Shown here piece by piece: positions 1 to 6,415 of a DNA stretch of 29,420 nucleotides (position 1 is its first letter; each line of letters opens with the position of its first letter). The notes under the pieces are model-generated. The model saw only the letters and a list, made by a program, of their open reading frames with translations. It had not been told where the DNA came from and did no database searches. The DNA is taken from assembly GCA_016206405.1 (NCBI GenBank), contig JACQRQ010000044.1, positions 1 to 29,420 on the forward strand. The letters are read 5' to 3'. Source of the stretch: Elusimicrobiota bacterium. Lineage in GTDB: Bacteria; Elusimicrobiota; Elusimicrobia; O2-12-FULL-59-9. The translations under genes were made by a program, and so were the position numbers.

Positions 1-17
1 CGTTTTGAGCCGCCATT

Positions 18-69
18 TTTCACCATTTTGGTGAAAGCCTCTCCGTCGCCAATCAGGTCTTACCTGATT
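18..69. other. Two consecutive perfect inverted repeats past the end of the minus-strand operon
   Basis: TTTCACC (18-24) and GGTGAAA (30-36) form a 7-bp stem with a 5-nt loop. AATCAGGT (51-58) and ACCTGATT (62-69) form an 8-bp stem with a 3-nt loop. They lie 14-66 bp past the stop codon of the preceding gene on the minus strand. Neither is followed by a T-tract in the minus direction, so they do not look like textbook intrinsic terminators. They could be 3'-end processing or protective stems. No gene is seen in bases 1-83. Confidence 0.5.
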
Positions 70-83
70 TTCTGGGAGGTTTC

Positions 84-1382
84 TCATGCCGGGCCATACA
101 GGCCGAAGCAAAAGTAAAGGGAGTTTTTAAGCCAGGGCTTTATCCCCTCTAAGTTCAGATAAAGGATAAGGTTGAGCGCCGTCCAGGCGAGCAGGGCGGC
201 GGCTCTTTTTTTGCCATGGCTTTTGGGCGGGTGGAACCACCGCTGCAGGGCAGGCGCGGCCATCAAGACGAACAGGGGCGAAAGCACGACCCGGTAGGGA
301 TTGCCGATGAGCATGGCGGCATAGATGGAGGATAACGCCAGGATGGGCAGCCACAAGGCATGGCGGGTGTCGGGGCGGGAGGTAAAACCTATTCCCGCCG
401 CCATGAAAGGCAGCATCCAGCCGAACGTGAGATTGTAGCTTCCATCCGGAAAGAAAGGAAACAAGACGAGCAGAATTCCCCAACTTGCCAAGGACAGCCA
501 ATCCCATGCCCCGAGGGCGCCATAAAATCGGATCAACTTGGGATAGAGAATCGGCGCCATGCCGGTTTCCGTCGTCCCCGGGGGAAGGAGATATAGGGCA
601 ATGGGATGGGGTTGGCGGCTCCAGCGGTTGGCGAAATTTTGCACGACGATATAATAGTTGAGCGGTCCGTTGGTGGAGCCCCACACCCATTGCCCCAGTG
701 CCAGGTAATTGCGGAGGGTCCAGGGCAGGCACGCCAGCGCAAAAAAACCGAAGGCCAGAATCGTCGCCGTCCGCGGCTTTTCCGAATAGCGCCATTGCCA
801 CCACAGGCTGACCGGCAAAAGCAGGATGAATTCCGAGCGCGTGAGGGCCAAAAGCCCGGCCAGAAGGCCGCCGGCCGCGGCTTTCCAAAAAAACGATCTC
901 GGTGTCCAGCACAGGTGCAGCCATACGCTGAGCGCCAGAAGGAAAGCGCCGATCGTAAAAGGAGTCATGATGTTCACCGAAAAAATCGACTCCATATAAA
1001 CGCCGTAGAGACCGGCCGCGATGAGGCCCGCGGAGGGGCCCCAGAAATGGGAGGCGATGCCCAAAACCAGCAGGGTGGTGGCGCCGTCCATGAGGGCGTG
1101 GACGATGTACACGCCCAGGCGATGAACGCCGGTGAGAGCGTAGCATCCGGCCACCAGAAGGGTGAAAACGGGCGGGCGGAAGGCGCGGTACTGTTCCGGG
1201 AAATTGACGCTGGAGCCCGGCTCGCGGGGAAAAAGCATTCCTTTTCCTTCCAGCAAGTTGACGGCGGCGGCCTCGTAATCGGCGAATTCATGGCCGTAGC
1301 TGCGGGGGGAGAGCGCGACGAAGGCGAGGCGGATGGTCAGGCTGGCCGAAAACAGGATGAGCGCGCTTTTTCTCAATGACAC
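84..1382 (-). CDS. GT39/ArnT-like membrane glycosyltransferase (GT-C)
   Basis: This is a 432-residue polytopic membrane protein, predicted to be a GT-C fold glycosyltransferase of the dolichyl/undecaprenyl-phosphate-sugar-dependent type. After a first membrane helix (about residues 5-25) there is a first outer loop with an acidic patch (DYEAAAVNLLEGKG, about 35-48), as in GT39 and ArnT relatives, where such residues bind metal or act as base. Hydrophobic helices follow to the C-terminus, with no soluble C-terminal domain. The start is GTG; an AGGAA Shine-Dalgarno-like site lies 8 nt upstream, and the alternative internal ATGs would cut the first helix. It is the last gene of the minus-strand unit that begins at 6282, 28 bp after the nucleotidyltransferase gene. 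It probably transfers a sugar from a lipid carrier to the glycan on the periplasmic side. The acceptor is unknown. Family confidence is good; exact function is not. Confidence 0.8.
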   Translation of the reverse strand: MSLRKSALILFSASLTIRLAFVALSPRSYGHEFADYEAAAVNLLEGKGMLFPREPGSSVNFPEQYRAFRPPVFTLLVAGCYALTGVHRLGVYIVHALMDGATTLLVLGIASHFWGPSAGLIAAGLYGVYMESIFSVNIMTPFTIGAFLLALSVWLHLCWTPRSFFWKAAAGGLLAGLLALTRSEFILLLPVSLWWQWRYSEKPRTATILAFGFFALACLPWTLRNYLALGQWVWGSTNGPLNYYIVVQNFANRWSRQPHPIALYLLPPGTTETGMAPILYPKLIRFYGALGAWDWLSLASWGILLVLFPFFPDGSYNLTFGWMLPFMAAGIGFTSRPDTRHALWLPILALSSIYAAMLIGNPYRVVLSPLFVLMAAPALQRWFHPPKSHGKKRAAALLAWTALNLILYLNLEGIKPWLKNSLYFCFGLYGPA

Positions 1383-1410
1383 GGTCGGTTCCTGGCGTGC
1401 GTTGGACCTT

Positions 1411-2400
1411 CTAAAGGTGGCTGTAGCTTTGGATGGCGCAGCCGTCTCCCAAAACCGTCCCAGATCCTATGGTCGCATGCTCGCCGATGCGCACGCGGCG
1501 CCCGACGATGCAGTTTTCCAGGCGGGCTCCCTGTCCGATGAAGCTTTTCTCCAGGATCACGCAATGGTCCAAAACGGCGCCGCGGCCTATGCGGCAGTCC
1601 GCTCCGACGCAGACGGGTCCATGGAACTGAACCTGTTCTCCGACGCGGCAGCGGCTGCCGAGAAGTCGGCCGGCCGGCGGGCGTTTGGAGAAAAGGCCTT
1701 TTTCGAGAACATCCATGTTGGCCTGAAGGTATTTTTCGTTGGTGCCGACGTCCAGCCAGTAGCCCGAATAAGTGTGCGCAAACAGGCGGCGGTCCGTTTC
1801 CAGAAGATGCGGAAAAAGCCTGCGCTCCAGGGAATAAGGGACTCCGGGCGGAATATCGGCCAATAGGGAAGGTTCGAATACGTAAAAGCCCGCGCTGATG
1901 GTTTGGGCGGTGATTTCGTCCCAGGCGGGTTTTTCCAGAAAGCGGCGAACCCGCTGGGAGGAGTCGGTTTCCACCAGGCCATAGAGCGTCGGGTCTTTGA
2001 CGCGCGCCAAAGCCAGGGTGGCTTCCGCCCGATTTTTGCGGTGTCTCCGTATGATTTCTTTTAAATCAAAGTCGCTCAAAATGTCGCCGTTTAAAACCAG
2101 GAACGTGTCGTCGAGAAAGGAGGCGGCGTTTTTGACCGCTCCCCCGGTCCCCAGGGGACGCTTTTCCTGAATATAATGCAGGCGGATTCCTGGAAGGCGG
2201 AGTTTGTCCAGGGTGTTTTTCAGCAGGCGGGGCTTGTAGCAAGTGGCCAGGATGATTTCGCGAATGCCCACTTTTTTGAGCATTTCGATTTGATACAGCA
2301 ACAGGGGGCGGTTGGCGATGGGAAGGATGGGTTTGGGAGTGTGAAGGGTCAGCGGTCTTAGGCGCGTGCCGAACCCGCCCGTCAGTATCAGCGCTTTCAT
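1411..2400 (-). CDS. Sugar-1-phosphate nucleotidyltransferase with left-handed beta-helix (GDP-mannose pyrophosphorylase-like)
   Basis: This 329-residue protein condenses a sugar-1-phosphate with an NTP, probably mannose-1-phosphate with GTP. The N-terminal nucleotidyltransferase domain (about 1-235) has the signature GGFGTRLRPLT, the PKP motif, the metal-binding Asp in LNGDIL and the second metal site in YWLDVGT. The C-terminal region (about 245-329) is a left-handed beta-helix made of imperfect hexapeptides (for example IGRGAVLDHCVILEKS). This domain order and length match eukaryotic-type GMPP and archaeal/bacterial sugar nucleotidyltransferases. The start ATG at 2400 has no Shine-Dalgarno. 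Instead a TGC-extended TAGAAT box ends 7 nt upstream, overlapping the TAG stop of the preceding glycosyltransferase gene, so a second, leaderless transcript may start here. GDP-mannose would feed the GMD/RMD-family enzyme at 17785. The nucleotide and sugar specificity is inferred, not shown. Confidence 0.88.
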   Translation of the reverse strand: MKALILTGGFGTRLRPLTLHTPKPILPIANRPLLLYQIEMLKKVGIREIILATCYKPRLLKNTLDKLRLPGIRLHYIQEKRPLGTGGAVKNAASFLDDTFLVLNGDILSDFDLKEIIRRHRKNRAEATLALARVKDPTLYGLVETDSSQRVRRFLEKPAWDEITAQTISAGFYVFEPSLLADIPPGVPYSLERRLFPHLLETDRRLFAHTYSGYWLDVGTNEKYLQANMDVLEKGLFSKRPPAGRLLGSRCRVGEQVQFHGPVCVGADCRIGRGAVLDHCVILEKSFIGQGARLENCIVGRRVRIGEHATIGSGTVLGDGCAIQSYSHL

Positions 2401-2407
2401 ATAGCCG

Positions 2408-2437
2408 ATTCTAGCATGCCGCCAGCTTTCGGTACAA
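2408..2437 (-). promoter_or_regulatory. Candidate internal sigma70-like promoter, leaderless, for the gene starting at 2400
   Basis: On the minus strand there is TTGTAC (2437-2432), an 18-bp spacer ending in TGC, and TAGAAT (2413-2408). Seven bases then separate the -10 from the ATG at 2400, so the eighth base, the expected start region, is the A of ATG. The -10 includes the TAG stop of the upstream gene. This was found by eye and has not been scored statistically. Confidence 0.5.
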
Positions 2438-3619
2438 ATGCAGAGTTTTCTGGGCCGTTTGACTCCACGAAAACATTTGCGCTCTTATCGGGCCTTTCTG
2501 CGCGAAGAGGCGGCGCGCATCCGTGTTTTGCGTCAGCGTCCAGATGTGTTGAGACAACTCCTGGGCGTTGAGGGGGTCCTTGAGCAGAACGGCCGCGTCG
2601 CCTACGATCTCCGGTATGCAGGCGGCGTTGGAGGTGATCGCCGGCGTCCCGCAAGCCATGGCTTCTATGGGGACAAAGCCGAAACTTTCGTACAGGCTGG
2701 GATAGACGACCACCGAGGCCAAGTTGTAGATCGCAGCCAAATCCTCGTGCGAAGCGAGGTGGCCGGTGGCGACGATTTTGTCGCGGATGCTCCATTGCCG
2801 CATGAGGGGCTCCAGGTGTTGATTGAAATATTCGTTTTTGCGGCCCGCCATCACCACGGAATATTCCGCCAGCTTGTTCTGGTTCCATAATATTCTCATA
2901 GCTTCCAGAAGCGTTTCAAAGTTCCGGTGAATGCCCGCGGGGCCTGCCGTCGCGATGAACTTCTCAGGCAGTTTCAGCCGGCGGCGCGCCGATTCCAAAC
3001 GCGTCCGGTCGTCGATGGGATGAAACACCTCATGCAGAATGCCGGGATGGATCACCTCCACCTTTTCATCCTGGATGCCATAGTAGCGCACCAGTTCCCC
3101 TTTTAAGGAATGGGAGATGGCGATGATTTTATGAGCGCGTTCAATGGCTTGGCGGTTCATTTGCGACATAGGCTCTTGGTAGCCCAGCATTTGATCGAGA
3201 AATGGCTTTTGCGAAGGATAGCGCAGGAGGGTTTGCGCGTTTTCAGCCAACACGTCGAAGACCAGGCCGTTGAACGTCGCGACGCATTTGGCTTTGCGGA
3301 TGAGCGGCAGGCGATGGGAGGGGCAGTGGTAAATGTCCACCCGCGGGAGAAGACAGGTTTCGATAAGGGGCAGTTTCCAGTTCCATTCCAGGCGCCGCAC
3401 CCACCTTTCGGGAACGCGCCGGATGGCCGCGTGGATGTTGTTTTGATCGGGGAGGTTCAAGGATCGCACTTTGTTGGCGAAGTCCGAAAAGAAGAAGCCG
3501 AAGATGAAGTACTCGTTTTCGCGATCCATGGCCGCCAGATGTTTGATGAGGTATTCGGAGCAGTAGGCGATGGCACCCTTGCCCTCGGTGCTGGCGGAAG
3601 TTTCTATGGCGATGCGCAT
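2411..3619 (-). CDS. GT4-family glycosyltransferase (GT-B, retaining)
   Basis: This is a 402-residue cytoplasmic glycosyltransferase with the GT-B two-domain plan: an N-terminal acceptor domain (about 1-180) and a C-terminal donor domain (about 190-375). The donor domain carries the retaining GT4 signature E-x7-E in YESFGFVPIEAMACGTP and the FIATAGPAGIHRN loop. The chosen start is MRIAIETSAS at 3619. An in-frame ATG 25 codons upstream would give an N-terminus that copies the end of the preceding gene and resembles no glycosyltransferase. With the chosen start the stop TGA of the upstream SDR gene and this ATG share one base (TGATG), a typical coupled reinitiation junction. The C-terminus lies 10 bp before the next gene. 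The sugar donor is unknown; mannose or a deoxyhexose is plausible from context. Confidence 0.88.
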   Translation of the reverse strand: MRIAIETSASTEGKGAIAYCSEYLIKHLAAMDRENEYFIFGFFFSDFANKVRSLNLPDQNNIHAAIRRVPERWVRRLEWNWKLPLIETCLLPRVDIYHCPSHRLPLIRKAKCVATFNGLVFDVLAENAQTLLRYPSQKPFLDQMLGYQEPMSQMNRQAIERAHKIIAISHSLKGELVRYYGIQDEKVEVIHPGILHEVFHPIDDRTRLESARRRLKLPEKFIATAGPAGIHRNFETLLEAMRILWNQNKLAEYSVVMAGRKNEYFNQHLEPLMRQWSIRDKIVATGHLASHEDLAAIYNLASVVVYPSLYESFGFVPIEAMACGTPAITSNAACIPEIVGDAAVLLKDPLNAQELSQHIWTLTQNTDARRLFAQKGPIRAQMFSWSQTAQKTLHLYRKLAAC

Positions 3620-4596
3620 CAGCGGTTTTTGCGGCGGGCGTGCCAAAGCCATGTCCGCTTTAACCCCCGCGGCAGGGAGGTGCGGGGCGCCCATCCCAAA
3701 ACGCGGCGGATTTTGGCGTTATCGGCCAATACTCCGGGCGCGGCATTCTTGGGATCCAGACGCCGGGCTCTGGTTTTCTCTTTGACCGTCCGGATGGGCG
3801 TATCTTTTCCGGCGATGCCCAGAATTTTTTGCGCCAAGTTGCCGATAGAAATCGCCTCTCCGGAGGCGATTTGGAAAATCTGGCCGATGGCCGCCGGATG
3901 AGCGGCGGCCGCTAAAAAAGCGCCGACGGCGTCTTCAACATAGGTGAAGTCTTTGACCGGGCGCAAATTCCCGAGGAGCACTTCCCGGGACTCGAGGATT
4001 TGGCGCATGATGGAAGGAATTACGGCCTCCGTCGTTTGGCGCGGGCCGTAGATGTTGAAAGGGCGCAGGATGGTGATGGGAAGCCCGTAGCAGCGATGAA
4101 AGCTCATCGCCGCCGCTTCGGCGGCGATTTTGCTGGCGGCGTAGGGGGTATCCGCCTGAACGGGGGAGTCTTCGCGGATGGGGAAGGAGATTGGGGCGCC
4201 GTAGACGAGACTCGTTGAAATCAAGACGAAGCGCTTCAAGGGGGCGGCGCGGGCCGCCAAGAGCAGGTTTTGGGCGCCTTGCGCGTTGATTGCGAAGCAT
4301 TCGAGGGGAGAGTTTAGGCAATAAGGGAGGCTCCCCAAAGAGGCCAGATGGAAAATAACGGATGCGTCTTGGGCCGCCAGACTCGTCGCCTGCAAATCGC
4401 GCAGATCCCCGGTTTGTATTTCCAGGCGCGCTCCGTAGCGGCGCTTCATGTTTGCCAGCCACGCGGATGGCAATCGCGGATGATATTGAGTCAGCGCGCG
4501 CACCCGCGACCCCCGTTGGAGAAGGATTTCGGTGAGATGGCTGCCGATGAAGCTCGCGGCGCCCGTGACCAGAACGCGTTTGTTTCTCCAGGTCAT
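3619..4596 (-). CDS. Extended SDR, divergent paralogue of the 5293 dehydratase, altered motifs
   Basis: This 325-residue extended short-chain dehydrogenase aligns without gaps over its first 160 residues with the SDR encoded at 5293-6282, so the two are paralogues in the same operon. The Tyr-x3-Lys pair is kept (Y152, K156). Two key positions differ: the nucleotide-binding loop reads TGAASFIG, with Ser15 instead of the paralogue's Gly15, and the active-site motif reads STSLVYG, with Leu130 where the paralogue and sugar 4,6-dehydratases have Glu. In that family the Asp/Glu-Glu pair supports water elimination, so this copy is unlikely to be a normal dehydratase. It could be an epimerase or reductase, or be losing function. 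The reading frame is intact and starts four bases after the stop of the upstream nucleotidyltransferase gene, so it is presumably still expressed. Confidence 0.85.
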   Translation of the reverse strand: MTWRNKRVLVTGAASFIGSHLTEILLQRGSRVRALTQYHPRLPSAWLANMKRRYGARLEIQTGDLRDLQATSLAAQDASVIFHLASLGSLPYCLNSPLECFAINAQGAQNLLLAARAAPLKRFVLISTSLVYGAPISFPIREDSPVQADTPYAASKIAAEAAAMSFHRCYGLPITILRPFNIYGPRQTTEAVIPSIMRQILESREVLLGNLRPVKDFTYVEDAVGAFLAAAAHPAAIGQIFQIASGEAISIGNLAQKILGIAGKDTPIRTVKEKTRARRLDPKNAAPGVLADNAKIRRVLGWAPRTSLPRGLKRTWLWHARRKNR

Positions 4597-4600
4597 CCGT

Positions 4601-5296
4601 TCAGGAAAGAGTCAGGCGGTGGTGGGCCGCTTCCTCGAGGTTTTGCAGGGTGTCTATCGCCTGCCAGGTTTCCTCAAAATGATAGCCGTGGACGGTTTTT
4701 CGCCGCAGGATGAGGGCGTTGATCAAGGCAGGCATGGCCAGGCGGGTCCGGGCGGGCACATGCGAGATGACCGCGGGTTCGCACAGATAAATGCCGGCGC
4801 TGATGTCGAAAGTTTGAGTCGGTTTTTCCAATATGGAGGCCACGCTTTTATCCGCGCGCAACCGCACTTGGCCGAAGGGATTCCGCCACTTCCATTTTTT
4901 AAGAGCGACCGTCATCGCCGCCTTGGCGCGGAGATGCGCCTTGAGCATTTTGGCCAGGTTGATGGCCGTCAGAATGTCCCCGTTGAGCAGTATAAAACGC
5001 GCGCCGCCCAGCTCTTTGGCCGCAAGGCGTATAGGGCCGGCGGTGCCCAGGGGTTCGGTTTCCTGAACGTAGCGGATGCGGACCCCGTGCTTTTTTCCGT
5101 TCTCGAAATAAGCCTTCATCAGGTCCGACTTGTAGCCGGTGGCCAGAACGATGTCTTTGACGTTTTGGGAACGCAGGTGCTCGATGAGGATTTCCACAAT
5201 AGGCTTGTCCCCCACGGCCAGCATGGGTTTGGGCACGGAGAAGGTGAGCGGCCTTAAACGGGTTCCCAGGCCGCCGGCAAGAATCAAAGCTTTCAT
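4601..5296 (-). CDS. Sugar-1-phosphate nucleotidyltransferase, single domain
   Basis: This 231-residue nucleotidyltransferase carries the N-terminal signature GGLGTRLRPLTF, PKPML, the metal-binding Asp in LLNGDIL and the C-terminal WQAIDTLQNL motif corresponding to YW.D.G in relatives. It lacks the left-handed beta-helix present in the related gene at 1411. It makes an NDP-sugar in the cytoplasm, and its coupling to two SDR genes suggests its product is their substrate. The ATG overlaps the stop codon of the upstream SDR gene by four bases (ATGA, 5293-5296), and the next gene starts four bases after its own stop. The short form resembles MurU- or GlmU-type uridylyltransferases and the guanylyltransferases of nonulosonate pathways. 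I cannot choose the nucleotide from sequence. Confidence 0.85.
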   Translation of the reverse strand: MKALILAGGLGTRLRPLTFSVPKPMLAVGDKPIVEILIEHLRSQNVKDIVLATGYKSDLMKAYFENGKKHGVRIRYVQETEPLGTAGPIRLAAKELGGARFILLNGDILTAINLAKMLKAHLRAKAAMTVALKKWKWRNPFGQVRLRADKSVASILEKPTQTFDISAGIYLCEPAVISHVPARTRLAMPALINALILRRKTVHGYHFEETWQAIDTLQNLEEAAHHRLTLS

Positions 5297-6282
5297 ATCT
5301 GATATTCCGTCGTGGGGTATAGATGCCGGTTGCGCTTCATCCAGGCGATGGTTTTATTTAGGCCTTCTTCCAGGGAGATCTCCGCTTGCCAGCCGGTCAT
5401 GCCTTTGATCTTCTCGCAGGAGGACAGCAGCCGGTCCACTTCGCTGCTCCGGCTGCGTTTTCTTTTGCCTTCCGTCTTGATGCGTATTTTTTTCCCCAAC
5501 GCGCCCGAGATTTTCCGAGCCAGGTCCGCGATGGAGATTTCCCTGCCGGTTCCTAGTTGCAGCGTTTGTCCCACGGCTGCCTGGCAGGCGGCGGTTTTTA
5601 AAAAACCGTTCACCGTGTCCGCGACGAAAGTGAAGTCCCGGGTCGGGCGCAGATTGCCCAGAGTTACGGCGCCTGATTGCAGGGCCTGGAGGATGATGGT
5701 AGGGATGATGGCCCGCAAGGATTGCCTGGGGCCAAACGTGTTAAAAGGCCGTAAAACGGTGACGGGCACGCCGTAGCTTCGGTGAAAACTGATGGCCATG
5801 GCGTCGGCCGCCACTTTGCTGGCGGCATAAGGGGAGTGGGGGTTGAGGGGATGGCGTTCGGTGATCGGGGTCCACTGGGCGGTGCCGTAGACCTCGCTCG
5901 TCGAGGTGACGATCAGACGCCGGGTCCGGTGCGTTTTGGCCGCCACAAGAACATGGGCGGTTCCCAGCGCGTTGACTTGGAACACCTCATTGGGCCTCTC
6001 GAAAGAGTATGGGATGCTGATGGAGGCCGCCAGATGAAAAACGGTGTGGGCGCCTTCCACGGCTTTTTGGACGGCGTCGAGGTCGCGGATGTCGCCGGTA
6101 AAAAGCTCCAACCGGGCGGCGTATTTTTTTTGCGCGTCCGCCAGAAACTGGGGAGATTGGCGCGGGTGGTATTTGATGAAGGCCCTCACCCGGGCGCCTT
6201 GGCGGAGCAGCTCTTCGGTCAAATGGCTGCCGATAAAGCCGGCCGCCCCCGTGACCATGACGCGTTTCCCCTTCCAACTCAT
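5293..6282 (-). CDS. NAD-dependent NDP-sugar 4,6-dehydratase/epimerase (extended SDR, LegB-like)
   Basis: This 329-residue extended SDR has an intact TGAAGFIG nucleotide-binding motif (11-18), the dehydratase-type STSEVYG (Glu130) and Tyr152-x3-Lys156. The text around residues 30-45 (VRAFIKYHPR) resembles LegB-type GDP-sugar 4,6-dehydratases, but no LegC-like aminotransferase is next to it, so I keep the call broad. The start at 6282 (MSWKGKRVMVTG) is chosen because it aligns with the paralogue at 4596 (MTWRNKRVLVTG) and because a TTGACT/TACACT promoter places transcription exactly on this ATG. The longer in-frame start at 6330 lies upstream of that promoter. It is the first gene of the six-gene unit running to 84 and is divergent from the flippase gene. 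Confidence 0.87.
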   Translation of the reverse strand: MSWKGKRVMVTGAAGFIGSHLTEELLRQGARVRAFIKYHPRQSPQFLADAQKKYAARLELFTGDIRDLDAVQKAVEGAHTVFHLAASISIPYSFERPNEVFQVNALGTAHVLVAAKTHRTRRLIVTSTSEVYGTAQWTPITERHPLNPHSPYAASKVAADAMAISFHRSYGVPVTVLRPFNTFGPRQSLRAIIPTIILQALQSGAVTLGNLRPTRDFTFVADTVNGFLKTAACQAAVGQTLQLGTGREISIADLARKISGALGKKIRIKTEGKRKRSRSSEVDRLLSSCEKIKGMTGWQAEISLEEGLNKTIAWMKRNRHLYPTTEYQI

Positions 6283-6288
6283 GGCATG

Positions 6289-6318
6289 AGTGTATTTTTT
6301 TGCCGGCGCCGGAGTCAA
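6289..6318 (-). promoter_or_regulatory. Candidate leaderless promoter for the 6282-to-84 operon
   Basis: On the minus strand there is TTGACT (6318-6313), an 18-bp spacer and TACACT (6294-6289). The seventh base after the -10 is the A of the ATG at 6282. No Shine-Dalgarno is present. The spacer contains a perfect palindrome. Confidence 0.6.
6303..6312. promoter_or_regulatory. Perfect 10-bp GC palindrome inside a promoter spacer (possible operator)
   Basis: CCGGCGCCGG is a perfect palindrome directly downstream of the -35 hexamer of the minus-strand promoter. A protein bound there would block polymerase. No second copy was noticed in the intergenic regions of this window, and a chance GC palindrome is possible. 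Confidence 0.3.
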
Positions 6319-6380
6319 TTGAAATTCCACATGGTTTTGACGGTTCGATGGACTTCATGGAGGGTCTCAAGTCCGGCGCT

Positions 6381-6409
6381 TTGAGGAGATGGGGGGAATA
6401 AGTTATATT
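6381..6409 (+). promoter_or_regulatory. Candidate leaderless promoter for the flippase gene
   Basis: TTGAGG (6381-6386), a 17-bp spacer and TATATT (6404-6409) are followed by six bases and then the ATG at 6416, so the expected start base is the A of ATG. The rest of the 133-bp divergent gap holds the opposing promoter and a weak inverted repeat (GGACTT 6350-6355, AAGTCC 6369-6374). Confidence 0.6.
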
Positions 6410-6415
6410 GGCTCA

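Noticed and set aside
51..69. Rho-independent terminator of the minus-strand operon
   Set aside because: The stem is perfect but only about half GC and is not followed by a T-tract on the minus strand.
606..1379. Long plus-strand open frame opposite the GT39-like gene
   Set aside because: It is antisense to a clear membrane protein, rich in Arg/Gly/Glu as expected of a high-GC shadow frame, and has no recognisable motif.
3110..3901. 263-codon plus-strand open frame over the GT4/SDR junction
   Set aside because: It is antisense to two genes with clear catalytic motifs and shows no family features.
6389..6415. Flippase translation start at 6389
   Set aside because: This ATG lies in the promoter spacer, and the purine run GAGGAG before it is directly adjacent, too close to act as a ribosome site.
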